NCBI GenBank assembly: GCA_003524365.1
Contig: DQHS01000095.1
Location: 1-7,671, forward strand
Reading direction: 5' to 3'
Length of the DNA stretch: 7,671 nucleotides
Source of the DNA: Cellvibrio sp.
GTDB lineage: Bacteria; Pseudomonadota; Gammaproteobacteria; Pseudomonadales; Cellvibrionaceae
This document shows, piece after piece, positions 1 to 5,590 of this stretch. The position numbers and the translations under genes are program-made. The notes under the pieces are model-generated. The model made no database searches and was not told the DNA's origin. It saw only the letters and a list, made by a program, of their open reading frames with translations. How positions within the stretch are numbered: position 1 is the stretch's first letter; every line of letters begins with the position of its first letter.

Positions 1-552
1 CAAACCAACTTGCTCGCGCTCAATGCGGCTATTGAAGCGGGGCGTGCCGGTGAACATGGGCGGGGATTTGCGGTAGTTGCATCGGAAGTGCGCAAGTTGG
101 CCGAGCGCAGTCAGGTTGCCGCACAGGAAATAGGTACGCTTGCATTAGATACCGTCAAGCGTGCCGAACTTGCAGGAACCATGTTGAAAGATATGGTGCC
201 CGCCATTCGTAAGACCGCCGATTTGGTGCAGGAAATTGCAGCAGCCTCATCCGAACAGAATGCAGGTGTCTCTCAAATTAATGGTGCTATCGGTCAGGTT
301 AGTCAAACCCTGCAACAAAATGCGGCGGCATCTGAAGAGTTAAGTTCCACTTCAGAGGAAATGAGTGTGCAAGCCATTCGTCTGCAAGAATCAATGACTT
401 ATTTTACGTTGGACAGTCACAGCGTCAAAAAGCCAGTCAAACCGGTTAGCAAAAAAGCACTACCACCCATTAGTAAGCCAAAACCCGGTAGTCATAAATC
501 GAATCATATGGGTGACGATGAGTTAGATAAAAATTTCGTACGTTACAGCTAA
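1..552 (+). CDS. Methyl-accepting chemotaxis protein 1, C-terminal part (5' end cut by window)
   Basis: This is the last 183 residues of a chemoreceptor; the reading frame is open from base 1, so the sensory, membrane and HAMP parts lie outside the window. It begins exactly at the QTN of the hairpin tip, followed by the hallmark LNAAIEAGRAGEHGRGFAVV and SEVRKLAERS segments (residues 4-35), where receptors contact CheA and CheW. The descending helix carries methylation-type Glu pairs (SEELSST, SEEMSVQ) near residues 111-121. After residue 135 comes a Lys/Pro/Ser-rich linker of about 35 residues, then the tail DDELDKNFVRYS. Residues 1-135 align without gaps to the next two receptors. It is probably the first visible member of a tandem receptor set in one operon with cheR, cheD and cheB. 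The internal TTG at base 10 is not a real start. The ligand cannot be judged. Confidence 0.96.
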   Translation, partial: QTNLLALNAAIEAGRAGEHGRGFAVVASEVRKLAERSQVAAQEIGTLALDTVKRAELAGTMLKDMVPAIRKTADLVQEIAAASSEQNAGVSQINGAIGQVSQTLQQNAAASEELSSTSEEMSVQAIRLQESMTYFTLDSHSVKKPVKPVSKKALPPISKPKPGSHKSNHMGDDELDKNFVRYS

Positions 553-604
553 GAAAGTAACTACTTGATGCAGCTATTGAGCACCATGATCAATGAAATT
601 TAAC

Positions 605-608
605 GGAG
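605..608 (+). promoter_or_regulatory. Ribosome binding site for receptor 2
   Basis: GGAG lies six bases before the ATG at 615, which is ideal spacing and fixes the start of receptor 2. The 62-base gap after receptor 1 shows no convincing terminator or promoter, so co-transcription with receptor 1 is likely. Confidence 0.7.
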
Positions 609-614
609 TTAAAA

Positions 615-2258
615 ATGACTGTTGCCAAGAAAATGTTGCTGTTGGTAGCTACTGCATTGTTAGGGATTGTTATCCTGGCGGGCGTCGCGCAAGTGGAGAT
701 CGATAACGTTTTTGAACAGACGAATTACAGTAATAAACATGTTATTCCCAGCATGCATTTATTGGCGGAAATAGAAAATAATGTATACCGCGCACGCATT
801 CATCTTAATCGCCATATTCTCAATACCGATACTACACAGTCGGAGGCGCTTGAGGCGAGTATGAATGATGCAATTGCGGAAGTGAAAGAGGGCTTTAAGG
901 CTTATGAAAAAATGCTTGCTGATGACAAAGATCGTAAACTACTGGAAGATGATGTCCGCACTTTTGATCGCTACCTGATGCATGTGCCAGCAATCATCGC
1001 TGCATCAGAAAAAAATCAGTTGGAAGTGGCACGAGATTTGTTGGATGCTGCAACACCTGATGCATTGGCAGCAGCTTCAGCAATTGAAAAACATGCTGTT
1101 TACAATATGGAGCTAGCAGAAAATGCAAAAGATTCTGCATTGGCTACTAAATCGCAGTCCACAACTTATTCCGTCATCATCTCAGTAATTACGTTGCTGG
1201 TTATAGCCACAACCGGTTTTCTCATTGCGCGCAATCTATTGCGTCAATTGGGTGGTGAGCCAGATTATGCCGCTGCTGTTGTTGCAAAAATTGCCTCAGG
1301 TGATTTGACGCAACAAGTGAATACCAGACAAGGTGATAGCACCAGTATGTTGGCGGCGATCCGCGAAATGTCCAATACCTTATCGCAAGTGTTAGGTGAG
1401 GTGCGCAGTTCAGCCGATGCATTGGCCTCTGCGTCAGAAGAGGTCAATGCTACAGCGCAATCACTCGCAAAAGGCGCATCAGCACAGGCGGCCAGCGTTG
1501 AAGAAACGTCAGCCTCTATGGAAGAAATGTCGGCGTCGATTATGCAAAATAATGAGAACGCCAACATCACCGATGGTATGGCTCAAAAAGCCGCTACCGA
1601 TGCAGCGACAGGCGGTTCTGCGGTGGCGAGTACAGTGGATGCCATGCAAAAAATTGCGGACCGTATTGGTGTAATTGATGACATTGCCTACCAAACGAAC
1701 TTGCTCGCACTGAATGCAGCAATTGAAGCGGGGCGCGCAGGTGAACATGGGCGCGGTTTTGCGGTGGTTGCATCAGAAGTACGCAAGTTGGCAGAGCGCA
1801 GCCAGGTCGCTTCACAAGAAATAGGTTCGCTTGCGCGTGAAACTGTCAGCAAGGCAGATAATGCCGGAAAACTATTGCAGGAAATGGTGCCCTCCATCCG
1901 CAAAACAGCGGATTTGGTGCAGGAAATTTCAGCGGCATCAACTGAACAAACTGCTGGTGTTAATCAAATTAATGCGGCGATTGGTCAGGTAAGCCAAACC
2001 CTACAGCAAAATGCGGCTGCTGCCGAAGAGTTGAGTTCAACCTCGGAAGAGTTGAGTTCCCAAGCTATGCGCTTGCAGGATGCAGTGAGTTACTTTGTGC
2101 TGGCAAAAGCGGATTCGCGTTCGCCCGTGAACAGAGCAAATAATCGCTCTACTAGTACAAGCGTATCCACCAGTACCAATTCAGCAGTGCGCAAAAAAGC
2201 CGATAAAAAAATAATGAGTGACGATGATTTGGATAAAGATTTTGTGCGCTATTCCTAA
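615..2258 (+). CDS. Methyl-accepting chemotaxis protein 2, transmembrane, 4HB-type sensor
   Basis: This is a complete 547-residue inner-membrane chemoreceptor. Segments in order: TM1 about 7-26; a periplasmic helical domain about 27-183 of four-helix-bundle type, with the RARIHLNRHILN stretch near 60-70 that I associate with 4HB_MCP sensors; TM2 about 184-206; HAMP about 207-260, including LGGEPDYAA and ASGDL; then the cytoplasmic hairpin. The tip is QTN 360-362 followed by LNAAIEAGRAGEHGRGF. Candidate methylation pairs are Glu275-276, 296-297, 303-304, 471-472 and 478-479. Between the QN at 311-312 and the tip, and again on the return arm, it is seven residues shorter than E. coli Tsr as I recall that sequence, which suggests class 34H. 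After residue 496 a Ser/Thr/Asn-rich linker leads to the tail DDDLDKDFVRYS. The start is supported by GGAG at 605-608. The ligand is unknown. Confidence 0.97.
   Translation: MTVAKKMLLLVATALLGIVILAGVAQVEIDNVFEQTNYSNKHVIPSMHLLAEIENNVYRARIHLNRHILNTDTTQSEALEASMNDAIAEVKEGFKAYEKMLADDKDRKLLEDDVRTFDRYLMHVPAIIAASEKNQLEVARDLLDAATPDALAAASAIEKHAVYNMELAENAKDSALATKSQSTTYSVIISVITLLVIATTGFLIARNLLRQLGGEPDYAAAVVAKIASGDLTQQVNTRQGDSTSMLAAIREMSNTLSQVLGEVRSSADALASASEEVNATAQSLAKGASAQAASVEETSASMEEMSASIMQNNENANITDGMAQKAATDAATGGSAVASTVDAMQKIADRIGVIDDIAYQTNLLALNAAIEAGRAGEHGRGFAVVASEVRKLAERSQVASQEIGSLARETVSKADNAGKLLQEMVPSIRKTADLVQEISAASTEQTAGVNQINAAIGQVSQTLQQNAAAAEELSSTSEELSSQAMRLQDAVSYFVLAKADSRSPVNRANNRSTSTSVSTSTNSAVRKKADKKIMSDDDLDKDFVRYS
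1395..2096 (+). repeat. Paralogous signalling-domain repeat, copy in receptor 2
   Basis: This 702-base block encodes residues 261-494 of receptor 2. It aligns without a gap to 3149-3850 in receptor 3, and its second half (1692-2096) aligns to 1-405 in receptor 1. DNA similarity is high, with long runs of shared codons, while the sensory halves of receptors 2 and 3 show little resemblance. This is a direct repeat created by gene duplication, not a mobile element. Confidence 0.8.
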
Positions 2259-2288
2259 ATCACCAATACCGGGTTGTTAATCGCCAGC

Positions 2289-2316
2289 AATGGCAATGGC
2301 AATGGCAATGCAATGC
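2289..2316 (+). repeat. Short tandem repeat AATGGC x3 then AATGC x2
   Basis: Three perfect AATGGC units occupy 2289-2306 and are followed by two shortened AATGC units at 2307-2316. The array ends immediately before the AGAGG ribosome binding site of receptor 3. It lies in the untranslated gap between receptors 2 and 3, so a change in copy number would alter the leader rather than a reading frame. Confidence 0.85.
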
Positions 2317-2321
2317 AGAGG
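2317..2321 (+). promoter_or_regulatory. Ribosome binding site deciding the start of receptor 3
   Basis: AGAGG at 2317-2321 is only two bases from the ATG at 2324 but eight bases from the in-frame ATG at 2330. Normal spacing therefore favours 2330, giving a protein beginning MFTQLSLKTKL. Confidence 0.6.
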
Positions 2322-2329
2322 CGATGCTT

Positions 2330-4006
2330 ATGTTTACCCAGCTCAGTTTGAAAACAAAACTCATGATCCTGACTTGCTTGATTATGCTTGGGTTGATTGG
2401 ATTGGGTATCTCTGCGCTCTTGCAACTGCAGAAATACAACACAACAGTAGATGAAAAATTGGCGCAAATCCAAATGCAATCGGATTTGCTGTCCAATGTG
2501 GGTAACTCCTCGCTGCAATTGCGGATTCAGATCCAAGCGTGGAAAAACATTATGATCAGTGGCAACGAAAAATCCCAGTACGAGCGCTATTTGAAAGCGT
2601 TTAATCGTGCGACTGATAAAGTGAAATCCAGTTTGGCTGATGCCATTGTCCTGCAAGAAAAATTGGGTCACGACACGGCTGAGCTGAGTTATTTTTTGGA
2701 TGAATATGAGCGTGTGCTTGATCGTTATCAGCGCGCACTTCAGCGGTTTGATTTTAATGACCCGGCAACCGGTTTAAAAGTGGATGGCCGCGCTGCGGGA
2801 ATTGTATCGGCGCTGGGTGCCAACATTTTAGTGGCGTCGGCGCAAATAGATGAGCAGTTCAATCAATTGGTGGCCAGCACTGATCAGGAAATTGCTGATT
2901 TATATTCGGCTTCACTGCGCACCTTTGGTTTGATCTTGTTGGTTGCCATGGGATTTATTCTCTCCGTGTTGGTATACATTTTCCGCGATTTGTTCCGCAC
3001 CCTTGGTGGTGAGCCGTCATACACCGCCAGTGTGGTGAGCCAGGTTGCAGACGGCAATCTGGATGTACGCATTCAATTGCGCGAAGGCGATGATCAATCC
3101 CTGTTGGCGAGCGTGGATAATATGTGTCGGCAGTTGGGGCAAATTATTGCGGAAGTCCGCTCTTCTGCCGATGCACTCTCTTCTGCCTCTGAAGAGGTGA
3201 ATGCCACCGCGCAATCGCTCGCCAGAGGAGCCTCTGTGCAGGCGGCCAGTGTTGAAGAAACCTCAGCATCCATGGAGCAAATGGCCTCCTCGATTGCACA
3301 AAATAATGAAAATGCGCGCATCACGGATGGCATGGCACAAAAGGCGGCAAATGATGCTGCATCCGGTGGCGCTGCAGTTGAGGGCACAGTGTCGGCCATG
3401 CAAAAAATTGCGGAGCGAATTGGTGTGATTGATGACATCGCTTACCAAACCAATTTACTCGCGCTCAATGCAGCAATTGAAGCGGGACGCGCCGGTGAAC
3501 ACGGGCGCGGTTTTGCGGTAGTCGCATCGGAAGTACGCAAATTGGCCGAGCGCAGTCAGGTAGCTGCGCAGGAAATTGGCACCTTGGCCGGTCAGACCGT
3601 TCAACAGGCGGATATTGCCGGTAAATTGCTGCAGGCAATGGTGCCTTCTATTCGCAAAACGGCTGATTTGGTGCAGGAAATTGCAGCGGCATCGGGCGAG
3701 CAGACATCCGGTGTTAACCAGATTAATTCGGCCATTGGCCAAGTGAGCCAGACACTACAGCAAAATGCGTCGGCATCTGAAGAGTTGAGTTCCACCTCAG
3801 AAGAAATGAGCGCCCAGGCAATGCGTTTGCAAGAATCGATGACCTATTTCAAATTGTCGGGTGATTCTGCAGGCACCACACGTGCAACGCCCACTTCCCA
3901 CTCCAACAAACCGCGCGCTGGCAATAGTGCAGCCATTGTACCGCTGCGCAAAAAAAACGCGGTCGGTGACGATGATCAGGATAGAAATTTTGTACGTTAT
4001 GACTAA
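2330..4006 (+). CDS. Methyl-accepting chemotaxis protein 3, transmembrane
   Basis: This is a complete chemoreceptor, 558 residues from the ATG at 2330; an ATG at 2324 would add Met-Leu but sits too close to AGAGG. Segments: a basic N-terminus; TM1 about 11-33; a periplasmic helical domain about 34-198 with a QIQAWKNIMISGNE stretch near 67-80, resembling the Q-x-x-WK-x-x-x-x-xG pattern I recall from other helical-bundle receptors; TM2 about 199-218; HAMP about 219-272 with LGGEPSYTA and DGNLDV; then the signalling hairpin with its tip at QTN 373-375. Candidate methylation pairs include Glu288-289, Glu309-310, Glu316-Gln317, Glu484-485 and Glu491-492. The Glu-Gln pair would need deamidation by CheD or CheB before it can be methylated. 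The linker from about 510 is Thr/Ser/Asn-rich with several basic residues, and the tail is DDDQDRNFVRYD. The sensory domain is unlike that of receptor 2, so it probably detects a different signal. Confidence 0.96.
   Translation: MFTQLSLKTKLMILTCLIMLGLIGLGISALLQLQKYNTTVDEKLAQIQMQSDLLSNVGNSSLQLRIQIQAWKNIMISGNEKSQYERYLKAFNRATDKVKSSLADAIVLQEKLGHDTAELSYFLDEYERVLDRYQRALQRFDFNDPATGLKVDGRAAGIVSALGANILVASAQIDEQFNQLVASTDQEIADLYSASLRTFGLILLVAMGFILSVLVYIFRDLFRTLGGEPSYTASVVSQVADGNLDVRIQLREGDDQSLLASVDNMCRQLGQIIAEVRSSADALSSASEEVNATAQSLARGASVQAASVEETSASMEQMASSIAQNNENARITDGMAQKAANDAASGGAAVEGTVSAMQKIAERIGVIDDIAYQTNLLALNAAIEAGRAGEHGRGFAVVASEVRKLAERSQVAAQEIGTLAGQTVQQADIAGKLLQAMVPSIRKTADLVQEIAAASGEQTSGVNQINSAIGQVSQTLQQNASASEELSSTSEEMSAQAMRLQESMTYFKLSGDSAGTTRATPTSHSNKPRAGNSAAIVPLRKKNAVGDDDQDRNFVRYD
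3149..3850 (+). repeat. Paralogous signalling-domain repeat, copy in receptor 3
   Basis: This is the counterpart of 1395-2096, the same length (702 bases) and encoding residues 274-507 of receptor 3. The 3' part from 3446 also matches 1-405. In that shared part, several segments look closer to receptor 1 than to receptor 2, for example the codons around GAAGTxCGCAA and the encoded SEEMS and ESMTYF. This could reflect duplication order or gene conversion. Confidence 0.8.
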
Positions 4007-4075
4007 CTGATTAGTTACCCAAATGGCTGCAGTGAACAATAGGTTTTTGGAAACTCCAGAATTAATAAAAGTGAA

Positions 4076-4915
4076 ATGAGTGTGAGTCGCCTTATGGAAA
4101 TGGATAGCGCAACCCCTATGCCTTCGGATAAAGAGTTCCAACTGTTTCAGCAATTGATTCAGGATAAGTTGGGCATTTTTTTACCGGCGCAAAAAAAAGC
4201 GCTATTGAGCAACCGTTTATGGAAGCGTTTACAGGCCTGTCAGGTAAAGGGTTACAGCGAATATTATCGTCTGATCCTAAGCCCCCAGGGCAAGGTCGAG
4301 CTGAATACCGCTCTGGAATTGATTACCACCAATGAGACCTATTTTTTCCGCGAGCAAAAACATTTTGATTATTTACAGGAAGAGATATTACCCAAGTTGC
4401 GCCCCGGCAATAATTTTCGGGTGTGGAGTGCTGCTTCATCGACGGGTGAAGAACCCTACAGTATTGCGATGCTGTTAAAAGACCGCTGCCAGTGCGATTG
4501 GGAATTACTCTGCTCCGATGTGAATCGCACAGTAGTCGAGCAGGCTAAAGTAGGGATTTATCCTGATATGCGCGTGAAAAACATCCCGCAGGATTATTTG
4601 CGGCGCTATTGCCGCAAAGGTGTCGGACCGCAGCAGGGCAATGTGCGCGTGATTGCCGAGCTGCGCGAAGCGGTGCAATTTTTTACCTTGAACCTGCACG
4701 AGAGTTTTCCGGATATTGGCAAATTTGATTTGGTGTTTTTGCGCAATGTGCTGATTTATTTTGAAAATGATAACAAGGCAAAAATCCTTGAACGGATTGC
4801 CGAAAAATTGAAACCAGGTGGCACTTTATTTGTGGGGCATTCAGAAAGCCTGCACGGTATCAGTACTCGCTTTGTTCCTGTCAGGCCAGCTATTTACCAG
4901 TTGTCAGGGCGGTAG
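4076..4915 (+). CDS. cheR: Chemotaxis protein methyltransferase CheR
   Basis: CheR transfers methyl groups from S-adenosylmethionine to receptor glutamates in the cytoplasm, the adaptation step opposed by CheB. It has 279 residues, normal for the family. The N-terminal helical domain (about 17-90) ends in TNETYFFRE (85-93). The SAM-binding region is WSAASSTGEEPYS (117-129), with an acidic SDVN at 147-150 and RNVLIYF at 223-229. The C-terminal GHSESLH (254-260) is typical. The small beta-subdomain contains RYCRKGVGPQQG (177-188). This has the same length as the RYFMRGTGPHEG segment I recall from Salmonella CheR, whose beta-subdomain binds receptor pentapeptides, so it is consistent with a tail-tethered enzyme. 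It follows receptor 3 after 69 bases. No strong ribosome binding site precedes 4076, so in-frame ATGs at 4094, 4100 or 4118 remain possible starts. Confidence 0.97.
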   Translation: MSVSRLMEMDSATPMPSDKEFQLFQQLIQDKLGIFLPAQKKALLSNRLWKRLQACQVKGYSEYYRLILSPQGKVELNTALELITTNETYFFREQKHFDYLQEEILPKLRPGNNFRVWSAASSTGEEPYSIAMLLKDRCQCDWELLCSDVNRTVVEQAKVGIYPDMRVKNIPQDYLRRYCRKGVGPQQGNVRVIAELREAVQFFTLNLHESFPDIGKFDLVFLRNVLIYFENDNKAKILERIAEKLKPGGTLFVGHSESLHGISTRFVPVRPAIYQLSGR

Positions 4916-4920
4916 TGTTT

Positions 4921-5421
4921 ATGGCCGTAGTGCCCATTATAAAACCACTGCACAGCATACATCCGGGTGAGTGGTATTTTGGGGCTGAGTTTGAGCGTTT
5001 GCATACGGTACTGGGTTCCTGCGTCGCCCTCACAGCTTGGCATCCTTCGCTTAAAGTCGGTGGCATGTGCCACTACCTTTTGGCGCGTGAGCCAAACACC
5101 AAGGATGCCCAGCGTCGATCTATGACCAGGGGCGATTGCCGTTACGCCATTAATGCGTTGGAGCAGATGAAGAAATCCATGCAGACCTACGACGAAATGA
5201 GCGAGTTCCAGCTGGGTATTTTTGGTGGCGGCGACATGTTTGCCTATACAACCCCAACTTCCATCGGTTTTGACAATATTGCCTTTGTGCGCCAATGGCT
5301 GATGCGCGAAAAACTCCAACCTCTCCATGTAGATGTCGGCGGTTCTATTTCCCGCTCGTTGATGTTGGTTATACCAACGGGTGATATTCAGTTAAAACAT
5401 TATGTAATGAATCAAGCCTGA
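4921..5421 (+). CDS. cheD: Chemoreceptor glutamine deamidase CheD
   Basis: CheD converts selected receptor glutamines to glutamates, creating methylation sites. From the ATG at 4921 it has 166 residues. The catalytic cysteine is Cys34 in LGSCVAL and the catalytic histidine is His51 in GGMCHYLL. Their spacing of 17 equals the Cys27-His44 spacing that I recall for Thermotoga CheD; Thr29 is the likely third residue. FGGGDMF (about 101-107) and DVGGS followed by PTGDI near the C-terminus are also family signatures. The gene follows cheR almost directly. A GTG at 4915 overlaps the cheR stop by one base and AGGG lies five bases before it, so a GTG start adding two residues is equally defensible; GGCGG at 4908-4912 suits the ATG. 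Either way, translation is probably coupled to cheR. No cheC is seen. Confidence 0.96.
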   Translation: MAVVPIIKPLHSIHPGEWYFGAEFERLHTVLGSCVALTAWHPSLKVGGMCHYLLAREPNTKDAQRRSMTRGDCRYAINALEQMKKSMQTYDEMSEFQLGIFGGGDMFAYTTPTSIGFDNIAFVRQWLMREKLQPLHVDVGGSISRSLMLVIPTGDIQLKHYVMNQA

Positions 5422-5424
5422 GCA

Positions 5425-5452
5425 TTGAAATAACAGGCTGATGGACAATACT
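5425..5452 (+). promoter_or_regulatory. Possible sigma-70 promoter ahead of cheB
   Basis: TTGAAA (5425-5430) matches five of six bases of the -35 consensus. After 16 bases, AATACT (5447-5452) matches four of six bases of the -10 consensus. It lies just after the cheD stop in the only gap above 100 bases, which is where an internal promoter for cheB and the REC-EAL gene would be expected. It would give an untranslated leader of roughly 130 bases containing both inverted repeats. Evidence is by pattern only. Confidence 0.3.
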
Positions 5453-5471
5453 TGATAAATCGCTCAGTGAC

Positions 5472-5492
5472 CTGCCCCTCGCGTCCGGGCAG
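5472..5492 (+). other. Small GC-rich hairpin in the cheD-cheB gap
   Basis: CTGCCC (5472-5477) and GGGCAG (5487-5492) can form a six-pair stem with a nine-base loop. No run of T follows, so it is not a standard intrinsic terminator. It may be a leader structure or a weak attenuating or mRNA-stabilising element. Confidence 0.4.
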
Positions 5493-5510
5493 CACAATAG
5501 GAAATAGATC

Positions 5511-5552
5511 GCCAAAACACCCTTGTTAAAATCTGAGATTTATTGTTTTGGC
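5511..5552 (+). other. Nested inverted repeats in the cheB leader
   Basis: GCCAAAACA (5511-5519) and TGTTTTGGC (5544-5552) are perfect nine-base inverted arms. Inside them AAATCT (5529-5534) and AGATTT (5536-5541) form a second inverted pair around a single G. Together they could fold as one RNA stem with an uneven internal loop of nine and two bases, or act as two DNA operator sites. The structure ends 38 bases before the cheB ATG. It is not followed by a T-tract, so termination is unlikely. Confidence 0.5.
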
Positions 5553-5590
5553 TAATAAGTTTGGGAACCCAGAGAGAAGCAAGAGAGATT

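Noticed and set aside
1222..1903. Several antisense and off-frame open frames inside receptor 2
   Set aside because: They lie wholly within a strongly conserved coding domain, have no ribosome binding site support, and similar shadows recur at the equivalent place in receptor 3 because the DNA is paralogous.
2255..2671. Minus-strand open frame of 138 codons spanning the receptor 2-3 gap
   Set aside because: Its start lies inside receptor 3 and its end covers the AATGGC repeat, giving a Leu/Pro-rich low-complexity end; there is no recognisable domain.
4007..4075. Terminator or promoter between receptor 3 and cheR
   Set aside because: Only a tiny imperfect GTTT/AAAC hairpin and a TTGGAA without a correctly spaced -10 are present, so read-through from the receptors is the simpler view.
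3797..4153. Minus-strand open frame of 118 codons across the receptor 3-cheR gap
   Set aside because: It overlaps the receptor 3 linker and the cheR start, shows no family motif, and opposes a clear co-directional operon.
5472..5492. Intrinsic terminator after cheD
   Set aside because: The stem is only six pairs with a nine-base loop and no T-run follows, so it is kept only as an unassigned hairpin.
5551..5558. GCTAATAA resembling a sigma-28 flagellar -10 element
   Set aside because: It matches six of eight bases of GCCGATAA, but the nearest TAAA is 20 bases upstream rather than about 15, so no proper -35 partner exists.
5543..5590. TTG-initiated 16-residue extension of CheB
   Set aside because: The added residues match nothing in the family, TTG is a poor start, and it begins inside the inverted repeat; the ATG at 5591 is preceded by AAGAG and starts at the normal receiver-domain N-terminus.
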